Below, piece after piece: positions 6,575-15,375 of a stretch of DNA of 41,037 nucleotides (its first letter is position 1; the number at the start of each line of letters is the position of its first letter). The stretch covers positions 1-41,037 of the forward strand of contig JAFBAP010000130.1 of NCBI GenBank assembly GCA_019247695.1, given 5' to 3'. The stretch is from Verrucomicrobiota bacterium. GTDB taxonomy: Bacteria > Verrucomicrobiota > Verrucomicrobiia > Chthoniobacterales > JAFAMB01. The notes under the pieces were generated by a model. The model searched no databases, was not told the origin of the DNA, and was given only the letters and a program-made list of their open reading frames with translations. Both the position numbers and the translations under genes were made by a program.

Positions 6575-8107
6575 ATGACCCGAAAGAGTATCCCTGCATG
6601 GGCGCTGTTGGCCCTGCTCTCCCTGACAGCCCCTCCCCTGCACGCCCAACAGGATCAAGCGTTGATCGATGCGCTTGTCCGCAAGGGGATCCTTTCCCAA
6701 AAGGAGGCTGAGCAGATCCAGGCCGAAGTCGAAAAGGAGGCCGATCAAACCCCTGCGCCTCCACAGAACAAAATCAAAATCGGCGACTGGGTCGACGAAT
6801 TGAGACTTTCCGGCGAAATTCGCCTCCGCAACCAGTGGGACGACAGCACTCCCCAACTGCCGAAGGCGCCCCGGCAGACCACCTATACCAACCACTCGCA
6901 GCGCGACCGGTGGCGCTTCCGCCTGCGCCTGAATGCCGACTTCAAGCTCAAGGGCAACTTTTTCGGCGGTGTCCAGTTGAGCACTTCCCAAAACGGCGCG
7001 ACCGATTCCTCCAATCAGACCCTGGGACAAGGCTTCGACAATTATAGCATCTACATCACCCGCGCGTTCCTTGGATGGGCACCGGCGGATGGTTTAACCT
7101 TCGTCGGCGGCAAGCAGCCAAATCCCTTTTACACCACCGAAATGGTTTGGGATCCGAACGTTAACCCCCAAGGGCTGGTCGAGCGCATCGACTTTCACAA
7201 ACTTTTTAATTTGAGCTTCGGTGAATCGAGTTACGCCAAAGACGGTAAGGCACCGGCCGCGCCGCCACCTGAGAAACCGGCCAACGCGCTCGAAGTCAGT
7301 TTGATCGCCGGTCAGTTCATTTTTTTCGACAATAACGAGTCTAACCTGGTCACGAGCGGCACGGGCCGCGTTAATCAGGACGCCTACCTGTTCGAAACCC
7401 AGTTGCTGACCCGGCTGAAGCTCGGCAAAGCGCTCGCCATCACGGTGGCTCCCGCCCTGTTTGTCACCAACGATTCGGTGGCGGGCCTGGCCGGCAACCC
7501 ACCCATTGCGTTGCAGAACACGCAGCCTTTCCAGGGACCGACCCGTGACCAACTCATCCTCCTGGCCCCCGGCGACGTGAGTTTCCTGATCGGCAAGATC
7601 CCCGTCAAGGCCTACTGGGACCTGGCCTACAACTTCAGCGGCGACGACCGCTGGAATAACGAATACGGCCCGCTGTACAGCAACGTAACCTTCAACCGGG
7701 CCGGGACCGCAATCACGGGTTTTCCCGCAGCAAATCGCATCGGACCTTCGTTCTCCGACAACTTTGCCTATGAGGTCGGAGTCAAAATCGGTGAGAACAA
7801 AAAGCAGGGCGATTTTGCGATCTTTGGTGATTGGCGGCAAGTTGGCCTGACGTCGGTCGACCCGAACCTAAATACGCCCGACTTCGCCTTGAGCAGCCTT
7901 AACACTCAAGGGATTCGGTTAGGTCTGGCCTACAATGTCACCGACTACGCGACGTTCGCCGTAACCTGGTACCACTCCTGGGCTTTGACCCGCAACCTCT
8001 TTGGCGGTGCAGCCACCGGCACCATTCCCGCTTCGACCATCAATAACAGCATCGCGCCGTTTAACCACGTTGACGTGCTGCAGGTAGATTTCCTGGTGAA
8101 CTTCTAA
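6575..8107 (+). CDS. Putative outer-membrane porin, paralogue 2
   Basis: 510 residues. The ATG at 6575 has a purine-rich ribosome binding site (GAGAGAAG, 8 bases upstream) and opens on a clear signal peptide cleaved near A24 (LHA/QQD). Residues ~27-52 repeat the helical segment of paralogue 1 (ALIDALVRKGILSQKEAEQI). The barrel follows from about residue 75 and ends in Phe (DFLVNF). Conserved blocks shared with paralogue 1 include NPFYTT, GLVERIDFHKLFNLSFGE and SLIAGQFIF-DNNE. The pair probably arose by duplication and may differ in loop specificity or expression. Confidence 0.9.
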   Translation: MTRKSIPAWALLALLSLTAPPLHAQQDQALIDALVRKGILSQKEAEQIQAEVEKEADQTPAPPQNKIKIGDWVDELRLSGEIRLRNQWDDSTPQLPKAPRQTTYTNHSQRDRWRFRLRLNADFKLKGNFFGGVQLSTSQNGATDSSNQTLGQGFDNYSIYITRAFLGWAPADGLTFVGGKQPNPFYTTEMVWDPNVNPQGLVERIDFHKLFNLSFGESSYAKDGKAPAAPPPEKPANALEVSLIAGQFIFFDNNESNLVTSGTGRVNQDAYLFETQLLTRLKLGKALAITVAPALFVTNDSVAGLAGNPPIALQNTQPFQGPTRDQLILLAPGDVSFLIGKIPVKAYWDLAYNFSGDDRWNNEYGPLYSNVTFNRAGTAITGFPAANRIGPSFSDNFAYEVGVKIGENKKQGDFAIFGDWRQVGLTSVDPNLNTPDFALSSLNTQGIRLGLAYNVTDYATFAVTWYHSWALTRNLFGGAATGTIPASTINNSIAPFNHVDVLQVDFLVNF

Positions 8108-8220
8108 GTTTTTACACCCGCGGACGCGGAGCTCTGGTGCCGGCAGACCCGACCCTGATCTGGGCGGGTGGCATTGGTTGTTCGGGCGTCCGGGGCGTGC
8201 GCCTGGGGCGGCCCTTTGAT

Positions 8221-8442
8221 CTAGCGGCCGCCGGTGTTGTTGCGCTGTGGTCCGTACGGCGCCTGGCGGACCGGGTTTTGCGCGCCGGCATTGTATGGCG
8301 GCGGCGTTCCGCTGGCCACTGAGTTAACGTCAGCTCCACCGGATCTCTGGGTTATCCGGCCGTTAGAGCCGGAGCATGCCGTTAACGTCAAGAGTGGCAC
8401 CACGGTCAGAAAGCCAAGCGCGAAGAAGGATGTTTTTTTCAT
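8221..8442 (-). CDS. Small lipoprotein
   Basis: 73 residues: MKKTSFFALGFLTVVPLLTL followed by TACSG, a textbook lipoprotein signal with lipobox LTAC (Cys 23). The mature region is Gly/Asn/Pro/Gln-rich without a recognisable domain and ends QRNNTGGR. It is convergent with porin 2. No strong Shine-Dalgarno is visible before the ATG. Together with the lipoproteins at 4926 and 6127 it makes three small lipoproteins around the two porins. Confidence 0.7.
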   Translation of the reverse strand: MKKTSFFALGFLTVVPLLTLTACSGSNGRITQRSGGADVNSVASGTPPPYNAGAQNPVRQAPYGPQRNNTGGR

Positions 8443-8507
8443 CAGGCAAGTGAGTCGTAAGTACGATTTGCAAAAAAGACAACGTTTTCTTTTCTACGCC
8501 ATGGCGT

Positions 8508-8552
8508 CGCAGAAGGCGGCCTCCGGCGTTCTACCGCCTCTTCAGGGCTCAA
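8508..8552 (+). repeat. Fragment related to the extended part of repeat R1 copy 1
   Basis: The segment GCAGAAGGCGGC...TTCTACCGCCT...CTTCAGGGCTC resembles 1497-1545, which reads GCAGAAGGTGTTG...TTCTGCCGCCT...TTTCAGGGCTC. Both can fold, but with different pairing: GGCAGAA/TTCTGCC in the first, AGGCGG/CCGCCT here. It occupies the gap just downstream of clcB and could act as its terminator. Confidence 0.5.
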
Positions 8553-9929
8553 TCATGGCGCCCGCGGCTGGGCGGCAGCCTCGGTGGAGGTATCCTCCTC
8601 GATCGCGGTGCCGCGATGCAGAACGTCGTAGTAGATCGACTCAGGCCGGAGCGCGCGCGAGACATGGTAGGCGGCGAGGCAGGCCAGCATCAGCGCCGGC
8701 ACCAGTTGATACTCCAGGGTCATCTCGAACACGATGAGGAAGGACATCAGCGGCGCGTGCGTGGTGGCGGCCAGAAACGTGCCCATCCCGATCACCGAAT
8801 AGACGGTGGGCAGCGATGAACCGGGCCAAAGCGCATGGGCGGCGCTGCCGGTGAGCAGGCCGAGCATGGCGCCGACGAAAATGGTCGGCGTGAACACCCC
8901 ACCGACGGCGCCTGATCCGGCGGTGGCGGCAGTGGCGAGGACCTTGGCGATCAAGATCAACAGAATCAACGACAGCGGCCCGGGCGTATGCAGCGCACCG
9001 TTAACCACGCTGTAGCCGTTGCCCCAGACCTCAGGCCGCCAAGCCGAGATTGCGCCGACCAGCAACCCGCCCAGCGCGAGCTTCAGAGGGAGGGCCAGCG
9101 GGAGACGTTTGGCCAACCGGCGCGCGCCATCCAGTACGCCCATGAACAGGGGGGCCAGCGCGCCCAACAGCAACCCCATTAGCAGGAAAAGCGGCAGTTC
9201 CCAGAGCGAAGTGACGTGCAGCGGCGGGATTTTGTACACCGGCTCGTAGCCCAGCACCTGGTGAACCGTGGCATTGGCCGTCACGGAGGCCACCATCAGG
9301 GGTCCCAACCGGCGTATCACCAATGTACCGTAAACGATCTCCGCGATGAAAATCGCGCCGGAGAGTGCGGCGTCGTATGCAGAAGCAAAGCCCGCTGCCG
9401 CGCCGCAGGCCAGCAGCAGGCGCAGATCATCGCGGGGGAAGCGGCCCAACCGCCCGATCCAGGAACCGGTGGCCGCCGCCAGTTGTACCATTGCGCCTTC
9501 CCGTCCGATCGAGCCGCCGGACGCAATGGTGCAAAGGGACGAGGCGCAACGCACCAGGGTGCCGCGCACGTCCTGGCGGCCGTCGCCGACCGCGATGGCC
9601 TCAAGGTAATCGGACCGCTTTTTGCCCTGGGTGATCCGCTGCGCCCACCACAGGAACACACCGGCCGCGACCCCACCGAGCGCCGGAGTAATGGTGCGAC
9701 GCCACGGCGCGAGCGCATCCGCCGCGGTCACGAGACTGCCGGGATGGCCGGTGGCGAGACGCTCGGTGAACGTCATGCCCTCATGGAATGCCACCGTAGC
9801 CAGCGCACCGGCGACGCCGATCAACGCCGCCCACAGCAGCAGCCAGCGATCGTCGCCGCGGCAATCGGCCCCGCGCGCACCGGGCTGCGTGCCCGCAAAG
9901 GTCCGGACGGCATGAGGTGAATCGTTCAC
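8553..9929 (-). CDS. clcB: ClcB-type chloride channel/transporter (CLC family)
   Basis: 458-residue integral membrane protein of the CLC fold. The gating-glutamate motif is GREGAMVQ (within ASGGSIGREGAM) and the anion-site motif is GGVFTPTIFVG, after GSGAV. The flanking blocks SDYLEAIAVGDG, CGAAAGFASAYDAALSGAIFIAE, WGNGYS and AATTHAPLMSFLIVFEM match E. coli ClcB better than ClcA. As in ClcB, the second of two consecutive glutamates in ClcA (the internal proton glutamate, E203 in ClC-ec1) is not acidic here (AEI). Whether it works as a channel or an exchanger is therefore open. It starts at a GTG (9929), 41 bases after the upstream lipoprotein, so the two may be co-transcribed. Confidence 0.9.
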   Translation of the reverse strand: MNDSPHAVRTFAGTQPGARGADCRGDDRWLLLWAALIGVAGALATVAFHEGMTFTERLATGHPGSLVTAADALAPWRRTITPALGGVAAGVFLWWAQRITQGKKRSDYLEAIAVGDGRQDVRGTLVRCASSLCTIASGGSIGREGAMVQLAAATGSWIGRLGRFPRDDLRLLLACGAAAGFASAYDAALSGAIFIAEIVYGTLVIRRLGPLMVASVTANATVHQVLGYEPVYKIPPLHVTSLWELPLFLLMGLLLGALAPLFMGVLDGARRLAKRLPLALPLKLALGGLLVGAISAWRPEVWGNGYSVVNGALHTPGPLSLILLILIAKVLATAATAGSGAVGGVFTPTIFVGAMLGLLTGSAAHALWPGSSLPTVYSVIGMGTFLAATTHAPLMSFLIVFEMTLEYQLVPALMLACLAAYHVSRALRPESIYYDVLHRGTAIEEDTSTEAAAQPRAP

Positions 9930-9970
9930 GGGCTGTGCGGCTTTGCGCGGGCACTCCGCCCATCATAGGG

Positions 9971-10432
9971 TCAGTGGCCGGTCCCGATGAACCTTGCATA
10001 GCAGGTTCCGAAGCGCGCGATCCGGCCAAGCTGCGGAGTCTCTGCCGTAACGTAACCGAAATCATTTGCCAGACGACCGGTTCTGGCGTCGAAAATCAGG
10101 ACGCCGTGGAGCAGGAAATCGTGATAGGCAAGGTCCTCACCCCCATGCGCAAGCACGCCCGCCGAAGTTTCGGCGCTGATGAGCTTGGGCCAAAGGTTCT
10201 GAACTTCACTCGGGAGGATCGTGCCTGCCGCGACCGCCAGGTAAGGGGGCGCAGATTTCGAACCGGCCGGGTTCCGGCCCTGGTAACTCCTGACGCGCGC
10301 CTCAGCCAGCCGTAACTCGTTCGATTTCGGACGGTAAGTATCGATGGCAAAGTTCCGATCGTCCACGCGGTAGCCGCCAACCGCGCAGCCGGCCACGAGA
10401 AAGCACGCCAAACCGCAAAAGAGCCGCTTCAA
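9971..10432 (-). CDS. Hypothetical lipoprotein
   Basis: 153 residues from a TTG at 10432: LKRLFCGLACFLVAGCAVGG, a signal with lipobox VAGC. The frame is open much further upstream, to 10699, but that part translates the intergenic repeat at 10592-10904 and is unlikely to be real. The TTG is an unusual start, chosen only because it places the signal peptide at the N-terminus. The mature protein (YRPKSNELRLAEARVRSYQG and on to ARFIGTGH) is not a family I recognise. It precedes clcB on the same strand. Confidence 0.55.
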   Translation of the reverse strand: MKRLFCGLACFLVAGCAVGGYRVDDRNFAIDTYRPKSNELRLAEARVRSYQGRNPAGSKSAPPYLAVAAGTILPSEVQNLWPKLISAETSAGVLAHGGEDLAYHDFLLHGVLIFDARTGRLANDFGYVTAETPQLGRIARFGTCYARFIGTGH

Positions 10433-10591
10433 CCTGCCGCTTCGAAAACTGCCTGGCCGGAGTGTTCCACGCCGTCGAACAGCGGACGACTCGTCGAAAA
10501 ACCCGATGTCCCGGTTCTGAACCACAAAATTACTCGTATGCACTCGCTTAGCCCAACTCGGCCACCGGCGCAATTGTGCCGGCATCAAAAT

Positions 10592-10904
10592 CATCCGCAG
10601 AACACGCAGAAGGACGCAGAAGGACGCAGAAAAGAGAAAACATCCACAGATTACACAGATTAACGTCACACGGCGGGCACTGCGATCGGGCGGGCACAAT
10701 GACAGAGTTCACACGGCGACCACGGCGACCACGGCGGGAAGAGGGAGAAGGGGAAAGAGTTCGGCGTTCGGAGTTCGGAGCGGCATCATGGGTGCGAGAT
10801 GCCCATATCAATTCTAAAGTTCCTGTTCCTGCCGGGTCCTTTTAATCTGTGTCAATCTGTGTAACCTGTGGATGCTTTCCTCTTTTCTGCGTGTTCTGCG
10901 GATG
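10592..10904 (+). repeat. Compound repeat, family R2, locus A, with long inverted arms
   Basis: The left arm (10592-10672) begins CATCCGCAGAACACGCAGA and passes through CATCCACAGATTACACAGATT. The right arm (10843-10904) is its reverse complement with small gaps, ending TTCTGCGTGTTCTGCGGATG. Between them lie CACACGGCG-type 9-bp units, a purine run and GTTCGGA-type 7-bp units. The same order and arms recur at 15069-15369. The structure is that of a MITE or a large foldback element; no transposase is encoded. Confidence 0.75.
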
Positions 10905-10928
10905 ATCTTGTCAACCCCGGACAGGGCG

Positions 10929-11714
10929 TTACGGTCCGCCTCGAGAACGGAACCTGATCGCCCGCTGGTCCGTGCCGTTGGAGATCACCACCTCGGAGAG
11001 ATTCGGATTTACGCTGGGGCGCACCTCGACGACGCGCAGGTTGTCTCTGTCCGGTTCCGAGGTTATTTGCCGGACCGCCTTCGTCTCGGTATTTTCAAGC
11101 AGAACCGTGTCCTTGCCATTCGCGTTGGACCAACTGACTAGAGCCAGGTTATCAAAGATGCCCGCCGGCGGGCCCGGGGTCGGTGATGGTAAAGGCGCCG
11201 GATGATCCGGAACCGGCACGGCCGGCGCCTGGACTTCGGGTGAGCGCCCGGTCTGGTCGGGGATCGAACCGCCGGCACGATAGGCGGCGGTTGTACCGGG
11301 ACCGCCATCGGGTGGGGCTGCGGGCGCGGCGCCAGGGGGGTTAATTATGATGTAAACCGGATTCGGGGAATATGCGCCCGGGACCGGCCCCTGTGGCACC
11401 ACCACCGGAACCGGGTTCACTCGAGGGCCTGCATCGACCGCGGCGTAGTCCCCGCCCGGGTAATCGTACAGGTACCCGTCCGTCGGGGGATATACCCAGG
11501 GTAAGGCAAAGGTGTTGTAGCCAAGCACCGGAAACACCGGGTACCGGCGATGCCGGCCGATGAAACGGCTGCGGCTCGAAAGACCAAACCCCCGCCTCGC
11601 AACGGCCCGGCCCCCGCCTCGGAAGCCGCCACCAAAAGGGCCCGCGCGGGCTTCACCCAAAAGGACGGACATACCGGTGACCAGCACGCCGGCAACAAGG
11701 AAAGGTGTTTTCAT
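10929..11714 (-). CDS. Exported Gly/Pro-rich protein of unknown function
   Basis: 261 residues from the ATG at 11714, chosen because it opens a signal peptide (MKTPFLVAGVLVTGMSVLLG, then EARA/GPFGGGF); the frame is open 147 bases further upstream without one. Residues ~25-60 are Gly/Arg-rich (GGGFRGGGRAVARRGFG), ~60-190 are Pro-rich low complexity, and the last ~80 residues (IFDNLALVSWSNANGKDTVL...) look like a small folded beta domain. No family is recognised. It is divergent from the Tyr-rich peptidoglycan-binding protein at 11985, and both look like envelope proteins. Confidence 0.65.
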   Translation of the reverse strand: MKTPFLVAGVLVTGMSVLLGEARAGPFGGGFRGGGRAVARRGFGLSSRSRFIGRHRRYPVFPVLGYNTFALPWVYPPTDGYLYDYPGGDYAAVDAGPRVNPVPVVVPQGPVPGAYSPNPVYIIINPPGAAPAAPPDGGPGTTAAYRAGGSIPDQTGRSPEVQAPAVPVPDHPAPLPSPTPGPPAGIFDNLALVSWSNANGKDTVLLENTETKAVRQITSEPDRDNLRVVEVRPSVNPNLSEVVISNGTDQRAIRFRSRGGP

Positions 11715-11984
11715 CAATCGATTAACCACCGGAAGCGATGCGGCATCACTGCGCCATAAACGTCGTGAGGCATTCACCGTTGTCAAGCGGTGCAGCCGGA
11801 AACCAGGAGGCCCGCCCTCCGCGGATGGGCCGCGGTTCCGGACCACTTCCAAATGTCGCAAGAGTTACGGCAATTACCAATCGTAAGGCGCGCCAGGACG
11901 GTTAGCATTCGTTTCGCCTAACTTTGTGCGCAACGGGCCCGGGGACACTGGTAAAACTGCCGCTCCTATGTTAGTAGTTTCTCC

Positions 11985-12686
11985 ATGAAACGGGCTTACA
12001 CGTGGGCCGGACTAGTCTTGTTCGGCGTCTGGTTGGCGTCTTCGGCCGTGGCGAATCCGGGACGAGCGTATCGAGGTGTAGTTTTTACCAGAGGCAACGT
12101 GCGTATCGCTCCTGCCTTTCGCAGCAACCCCCTCGTTCGTGATGCTACGATTTCCAGCCGGACCGCCGCGTTGGGCCGGACCGCACTCATCCGTGACGCC
12201 ACTCGCGTGGGCCCCTTCCTCAATGGGGTGAGGTTCGGCCCGTATGCCTATCAATCCCGTAACGGTCACTGGAATTACCGTGATAGATTCGACCGGGGCC
12301 GGGATGGTTACCCGAACGACTCCGGGTACTATGGTTATGCGGCCCCGTACGGCTACGCAGACGCGCCGTACGGCTATGGTTACGCCGACAACTATCCTTC
12401 TGCGGGCAACTACGATGCCTACATCGGCCCTCCCGGGTACGGGTACCCGGCTGTAGATGCGGCTGCGGTGCCGCCGGTGGCGACCGGCGCCGGGCTGGTA
12501 ACCGCGGTCCAAACCAGATTGACGCGCCAGGCGTACTACGATGGTCCGATGGACGGGATGATCAATGCGGAGACCCGGCGCGCAATCCGTGAGTACCAGC
12601 AGGACCACGGGCTGCAGATCACCGGCTTGATCAACCCGGAACTCCTGTCGTCGATGGCGATCCGCTATCTCTCCCCGCTGTCGTAA
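11985..12686 (+). CDS. Exported protein with C-terminal peptidoglycan-binding domain
   Basis: 233 residues. The signal peptide (MKRAYTWAGLVLFGVWLASS, then AVA/NPG) is cleaved near residue 23. Residues ~85-150 are a Tyr/Gly/Pro/Asp-rich linker (PYGYADAPYGYGYADNYP). Residues ~168-228 match the PG_binding_1 fold: VTAVQTRLTRQAYYDGPMDG, INAETRRAIREYQQDHGL, ITGLINPELL, with the alternating helix-turn pattern and the D-G-x-x-G turn. Such domains bind cell-wall peptidoglycan. No catalytic domain is present, so it is probably a wall-anchored structural or adaptor protein. Confidence 0.8.
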   Translation: MKRAYTWAGLVLFGVWLASSAVANPGRAYRGVVFTRGNVRIAPAFRSNPLVRDATISSRTAALGRTALIRDATRVGPFLNGVRFGPYAYQSRNGHWNYRDRFDRGRDGYPNDSGYYGYAAPYGYADAPYGYGYADNYPSAGNYDAYIGPPGYGYPAVDAAAVPPVATGAGLVTAVQTRLTRQAYYDGPMDGMINAETRRAIREYQQDHGLQITGLINPELLSSMAIRYLSPLS

Positions 12687-12822
12687 CAGCCGGGCCGCCG
12701 GGGCGTTCACCGGAGGCAAGGGTGTTGACCGGGGTTATAAGCGGGCACTAGAGTTCCCGCATGCTGGCCGCATCACGAGGAGGGTATCCCTCCCCCCTGG
12801 TGAAAGGCTACGCCCGACGACC

Positions 12823-14967
12823 ATGCAGCCTTCCAATCGTGACCCCGCGCATTACGTCAACCGCGAACTCAGCTGGCTGGAATTCAACCAGCGCGTGCTC
12901 GAAGAAGCCCTGGACGCTACCAATCCCCTGTTGGAACGGGTCAAATTCCTTTGCATCGTCAGTTCCAACCTTGACGAATTTTTCGAGGTGCGCGTGGCGG
13001 GCTTGCGCCAGCAACGGTCGCACAATATCAGCGAAACCGGCCCGGACGGGTTGAGCCCCGGCGAACAACTCCGGGCCATCTCGCAGCGGGCCGAAAAAAT
13101 GGTCGCCGACCAGTACCGGCTCTGGAACGAGGACTTATTGCCGGCGCTTGAACGCGAAAACATTTTTTTCCTGCAGTGGGACGAGTTGACCAAGGAGGAA
13201 AAGGAGTATTACACCGGCTACTTTCAAAGTTCGGTGTATCCGGTGCTGACGCCGCTGGCGGTCGATCCGGTGCACCCCTTTCCGCAACTCCTGAACAAGA
13301 GCCTTAACGTTGCGGTGGAACTCGAAGGCGAGGAACTGACCACCAATCTGGCGGTCGTCCAGGTGCCGCGGATTCTGCCGCGATTGCTGCCGTACCGTGC
13401 GGCCGAGAGCGGTACTTACCGGTACATCTTTATCGGCAACCTCATCCAGGCCCACGTGCACCGTCTATTTCACGGCGTCACGGTCCGGGGGGCATACCCG
13501 TTTCGAGTCACCCGGAATAGCGACCTTTACCTGGACGAGGAAGAAATCGCCAATCTCCTCAAGACGATTGAAACCGAGCTGCGGAAACGCAGCCGCGGCG
13601 ACGCGGTGCGACTCGAGGTCCAGCAAGACTGCCCGCAACACATTACCGACCAGCTGTTGCAAACCTTCGGTTTAAGCGAGGCCGAGCTGTTCCGGGTAAA
13701 CGGCCCGATCAACTTCATGCGGCTCATGCCCGTCATCAGCGGCTTTGACCGCCCGGACCTCAAGTACCGGCCCTTTGTGCCGCGGGCCGTCACGGCGCCC
13801 GCGCATGACGAGGACATATTTACCCAGATCCGCCGCCGGCCGGTTCTGTTTCATCACCCCTACGAAAGCTTCCAGGGCGTGCTCGACTTTATCAAGGAGG
13901 CGGCCGAAGACCCAAACGTGCTGGCCATCAAACAAACGCTGTACCGCACTAGCGGCGACTCGCCGATCGCGGCGGCGTTGGCCGATGCCGCTCAGGGCGG
14001 CAAGCAGGTCACGGCGGTAATCGAACTGAAAGCGCGGTTCGACGAAGCGGCGAACATCAAATGGTCACGTACGCTGCAGGAGGCCGGCGTGCATGTGGTG
14101 TTCGGGCTCGTGGGCCTCAAGACCCACGCCAAGCTGGCCCTGGTCGTGCGTAAGGACGAGGATGGGATTCGGCGGTACCTGCATCTCGGGACCGGGAACT
14201 ATCACCCGTCCACGGCCCGGCTTTACACGGATCTGGGTCTGCTGACGTGTGACCCGGTCCTGACCAATGATTGTGCCGAGCTATTTAACTGGATTACCGG
14301 GGTCTCGGTTTTTCCAGAGCTTCAGAAGATCAAGGCTGCGCCTGAAGCCCTCCACGATTTTGTGCTTGAAGGCATCCATCGGGAAGCCGAACACGCCAAA
14401 GCCGGACGGCCGGCGTCGATTTTCGCCAAGATCAATTCCCTGGTGGACCCGGATGTCATTCAGGCGCTGTACGCGGCCTCGCAAGCCGGCGTGGACATCA
14501 GGCTCCTGGTGCGGGGGGTGTGCGGCCTGCGCAGCCGAATCCCTGGCGTCAGTGACCGGATCACCGTGCGAAGCATTGTCGGCCGTTTTCTCGAGCACAG
14601 CCGCATTTACCGATTTGAGAATGGGGGCCAGCCGGAACTTTACCTGGCGAGCGCCGACTGGATGCCGCGCAACTTTTTCCGCCGGGTGGAGACCTGCTTT
14701 CCGGTGGACGAGCCAGTCCTCAGGGCGCGGCTGGAGGATTTATTTGAGGTTTACTGGAGGGACAACGTCAAGGCCCGGCAGCAGGGAGAGGGCCTTACCT
14801 ATGACCGGCTGACCGGCGCGGGCGAGGAACGTTTTAACGCGCAGGCCTATTTTCTGGAGCAACTGACGGCACGCCAGCGGCCGGATCGCGGGGGCAAGAG
14901 CGTGGCGGCTAACAAGCCTGGCGCGATGCCCACCCCCCGGCGTGACCGTCCCCAGGCGCAGAGTTGA
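12823..14967 (+). CDS. ppk1: Polyphosphate kinase 1
   Basis: 714 residues, the usual length. PPK1 reversibly transfers the gamma phosphate of ATP to polyphosphate through a phosphohistidine. The N domain (ELSWLEFNQRVLEEA, IVSSNLDEFFEVRVAGL) and the two phospholipase-D-like catalytic halves are complete. The catalytic His is H435 (GLKTHAKLAL) and the second is H592 (FLEHSRIYRFENGG), the same numbers as in E. coli. DPNVLAIKQTLYRT and LGTGNYHPSTARLY are also present. The ATG at 12823 begins the conserved domain almost at once. No ppx follows; a repeat cluster lies downstream. It probably serves phosphate storage and stress survival. Confidence 0.96.
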   Translation: MQPSNRDPAHYVNRELSWLEFNQRVLEEALDATNPLLERVKFLCIVSSNLDEFFEVRVAGLRQQRSHNISETGPDGLSPGEQLRAISQRAEKMVADQYRLWNEDLLPALERENIFFLQWDELTKEEKEYYTGYFQSSVYPVLTPLAVDPVHPFPQLLNKSLNVAVELEGEELTTNLAVVQVPRILPRLLPYRAAESGTYRYIFIGNLIQAHVHRLFHGVTVRGAYPFRVTRNSDLYLDEEEIANLLKTIETELRKRSRGDAVRLEVQQDCPQHITDQLLQTFGLSEAELFRVNGPINFMRLMPVISGFDRPDLKYRPFVPRAVTAPAHDEDIFTQIRRRPVLFHHPYESFQGVLDFIKEAAEDPNVLAIKQTLYRTSGDSPIAAALADAAQGGKQVTAVIELKARFDEAANIKWSRTLQEAGVHVVFGLVGLKTHAKLALVVRKDEDGIRRYLHLGTGNYHPSTARLYTDLGLLTCDPVLTNDCAELFNWITGVSVFPELQKIKAAPEALHDFVLEGIHREAEHAKAGRPASIFAKINSLVDPDVIQALYAASQAGVDIRLLVRGVCGLRSRIPGVSDRITVRSIVGRFLEHSRIYRFENGGQPELYLASADWMPRNFFRRVETCFPVDEPVLRARLEDLFEVYWRDNVKARQQGEGLTYDRLTGAGEERFNAQAYFLEQLTARQRPDRGGKSVAANKPGAMPTPRRDRPQAQS

Positions 14968-15068
14968 GGGATTCCGGACTGCGTCGACGACGAGGAAAGC
15001 GCTCGGCGTTCGGAGGCGTCCGGTAACTGGATCCAATCTTTCCGCGGCCCCCGGCGGGAAGACAGAAT

Positions 15069-15369
15069 CATCCGCAGAACACGCAGACGGACGCAGAAAA
15101 GAGAAAGCATCCACAGATTACACAGATTGACACAGATTAAGGTCACACGGCGGGCGCGGCGATCGAGCGGGCATGACGTAAGAGTTCACACGGCGAACAC
15201 GGCGAGCCACGGCGACCACGGCGGGAAGAGGGGGAAAGAGTTCGGAGTTCGGAGCGGCATCCTGGGGATGGGTGCGAGCGTCAACCTTGGAGTCGCCGCC
15301 GGGTCCTCTTGATCTGTGTAATCTGTGGATGCTTTCCCTTTTCTGCGTGTTCTGCGTGCTCTGCGGATG
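15069..15369 (+). repeat. Compound repeat, family R2, locus B, with long inverted arms
   Basis: Begins CATCCGCAGAACACGCAGA and ends in its inverted counterpart TTCTGCGTGCTCTGCGGATG, as locus A does. The central part has CACACGGCGGGC, then GTAAGAGTTCACACGGCG, tandem CACGGCGA(A/C) units, a GGAAGAGGGGGAAAGAG run, and GTTCGGAGTTCGGAGCGGCAT. It follows ppk1 by about 100 bases. The arms could form a very long hairpin in RNA and so could end ppk1 transcription. Confidence 0.75.
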
Positions 15370-15375
15370 ATTTAA

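Noticed and set aside
8553-9929. CLC-F fluoride exporter instead of a chloride channel
   Set aside because: The sequence blocks follow ClcB throughout, and the anion-site and gating motifs are those of chloride-type CLC proteins.
10433-10699. N-terminal extension of the lipoprotein gene at 9971
   Set aside because: The added codons translate repeat arm A (ICVICGCFLF..., VLRVLRMIL) and would bury the lipoprotein signal.
12721-12760. TTGACC ... TATAAG as a ppk1 promoter
   Set aside because: The two boxes are only about eight bases apart, and no acceptable -10 lies at 16-18 bases, so the match is probably chance.
15183-15235. Tandem CACGGCGAA-type units looking like a CRISPR array
   Set aside because: Units are 9-10 bp with no spacers and no cas genes nearby; they are tandem repeats within the R2 core.
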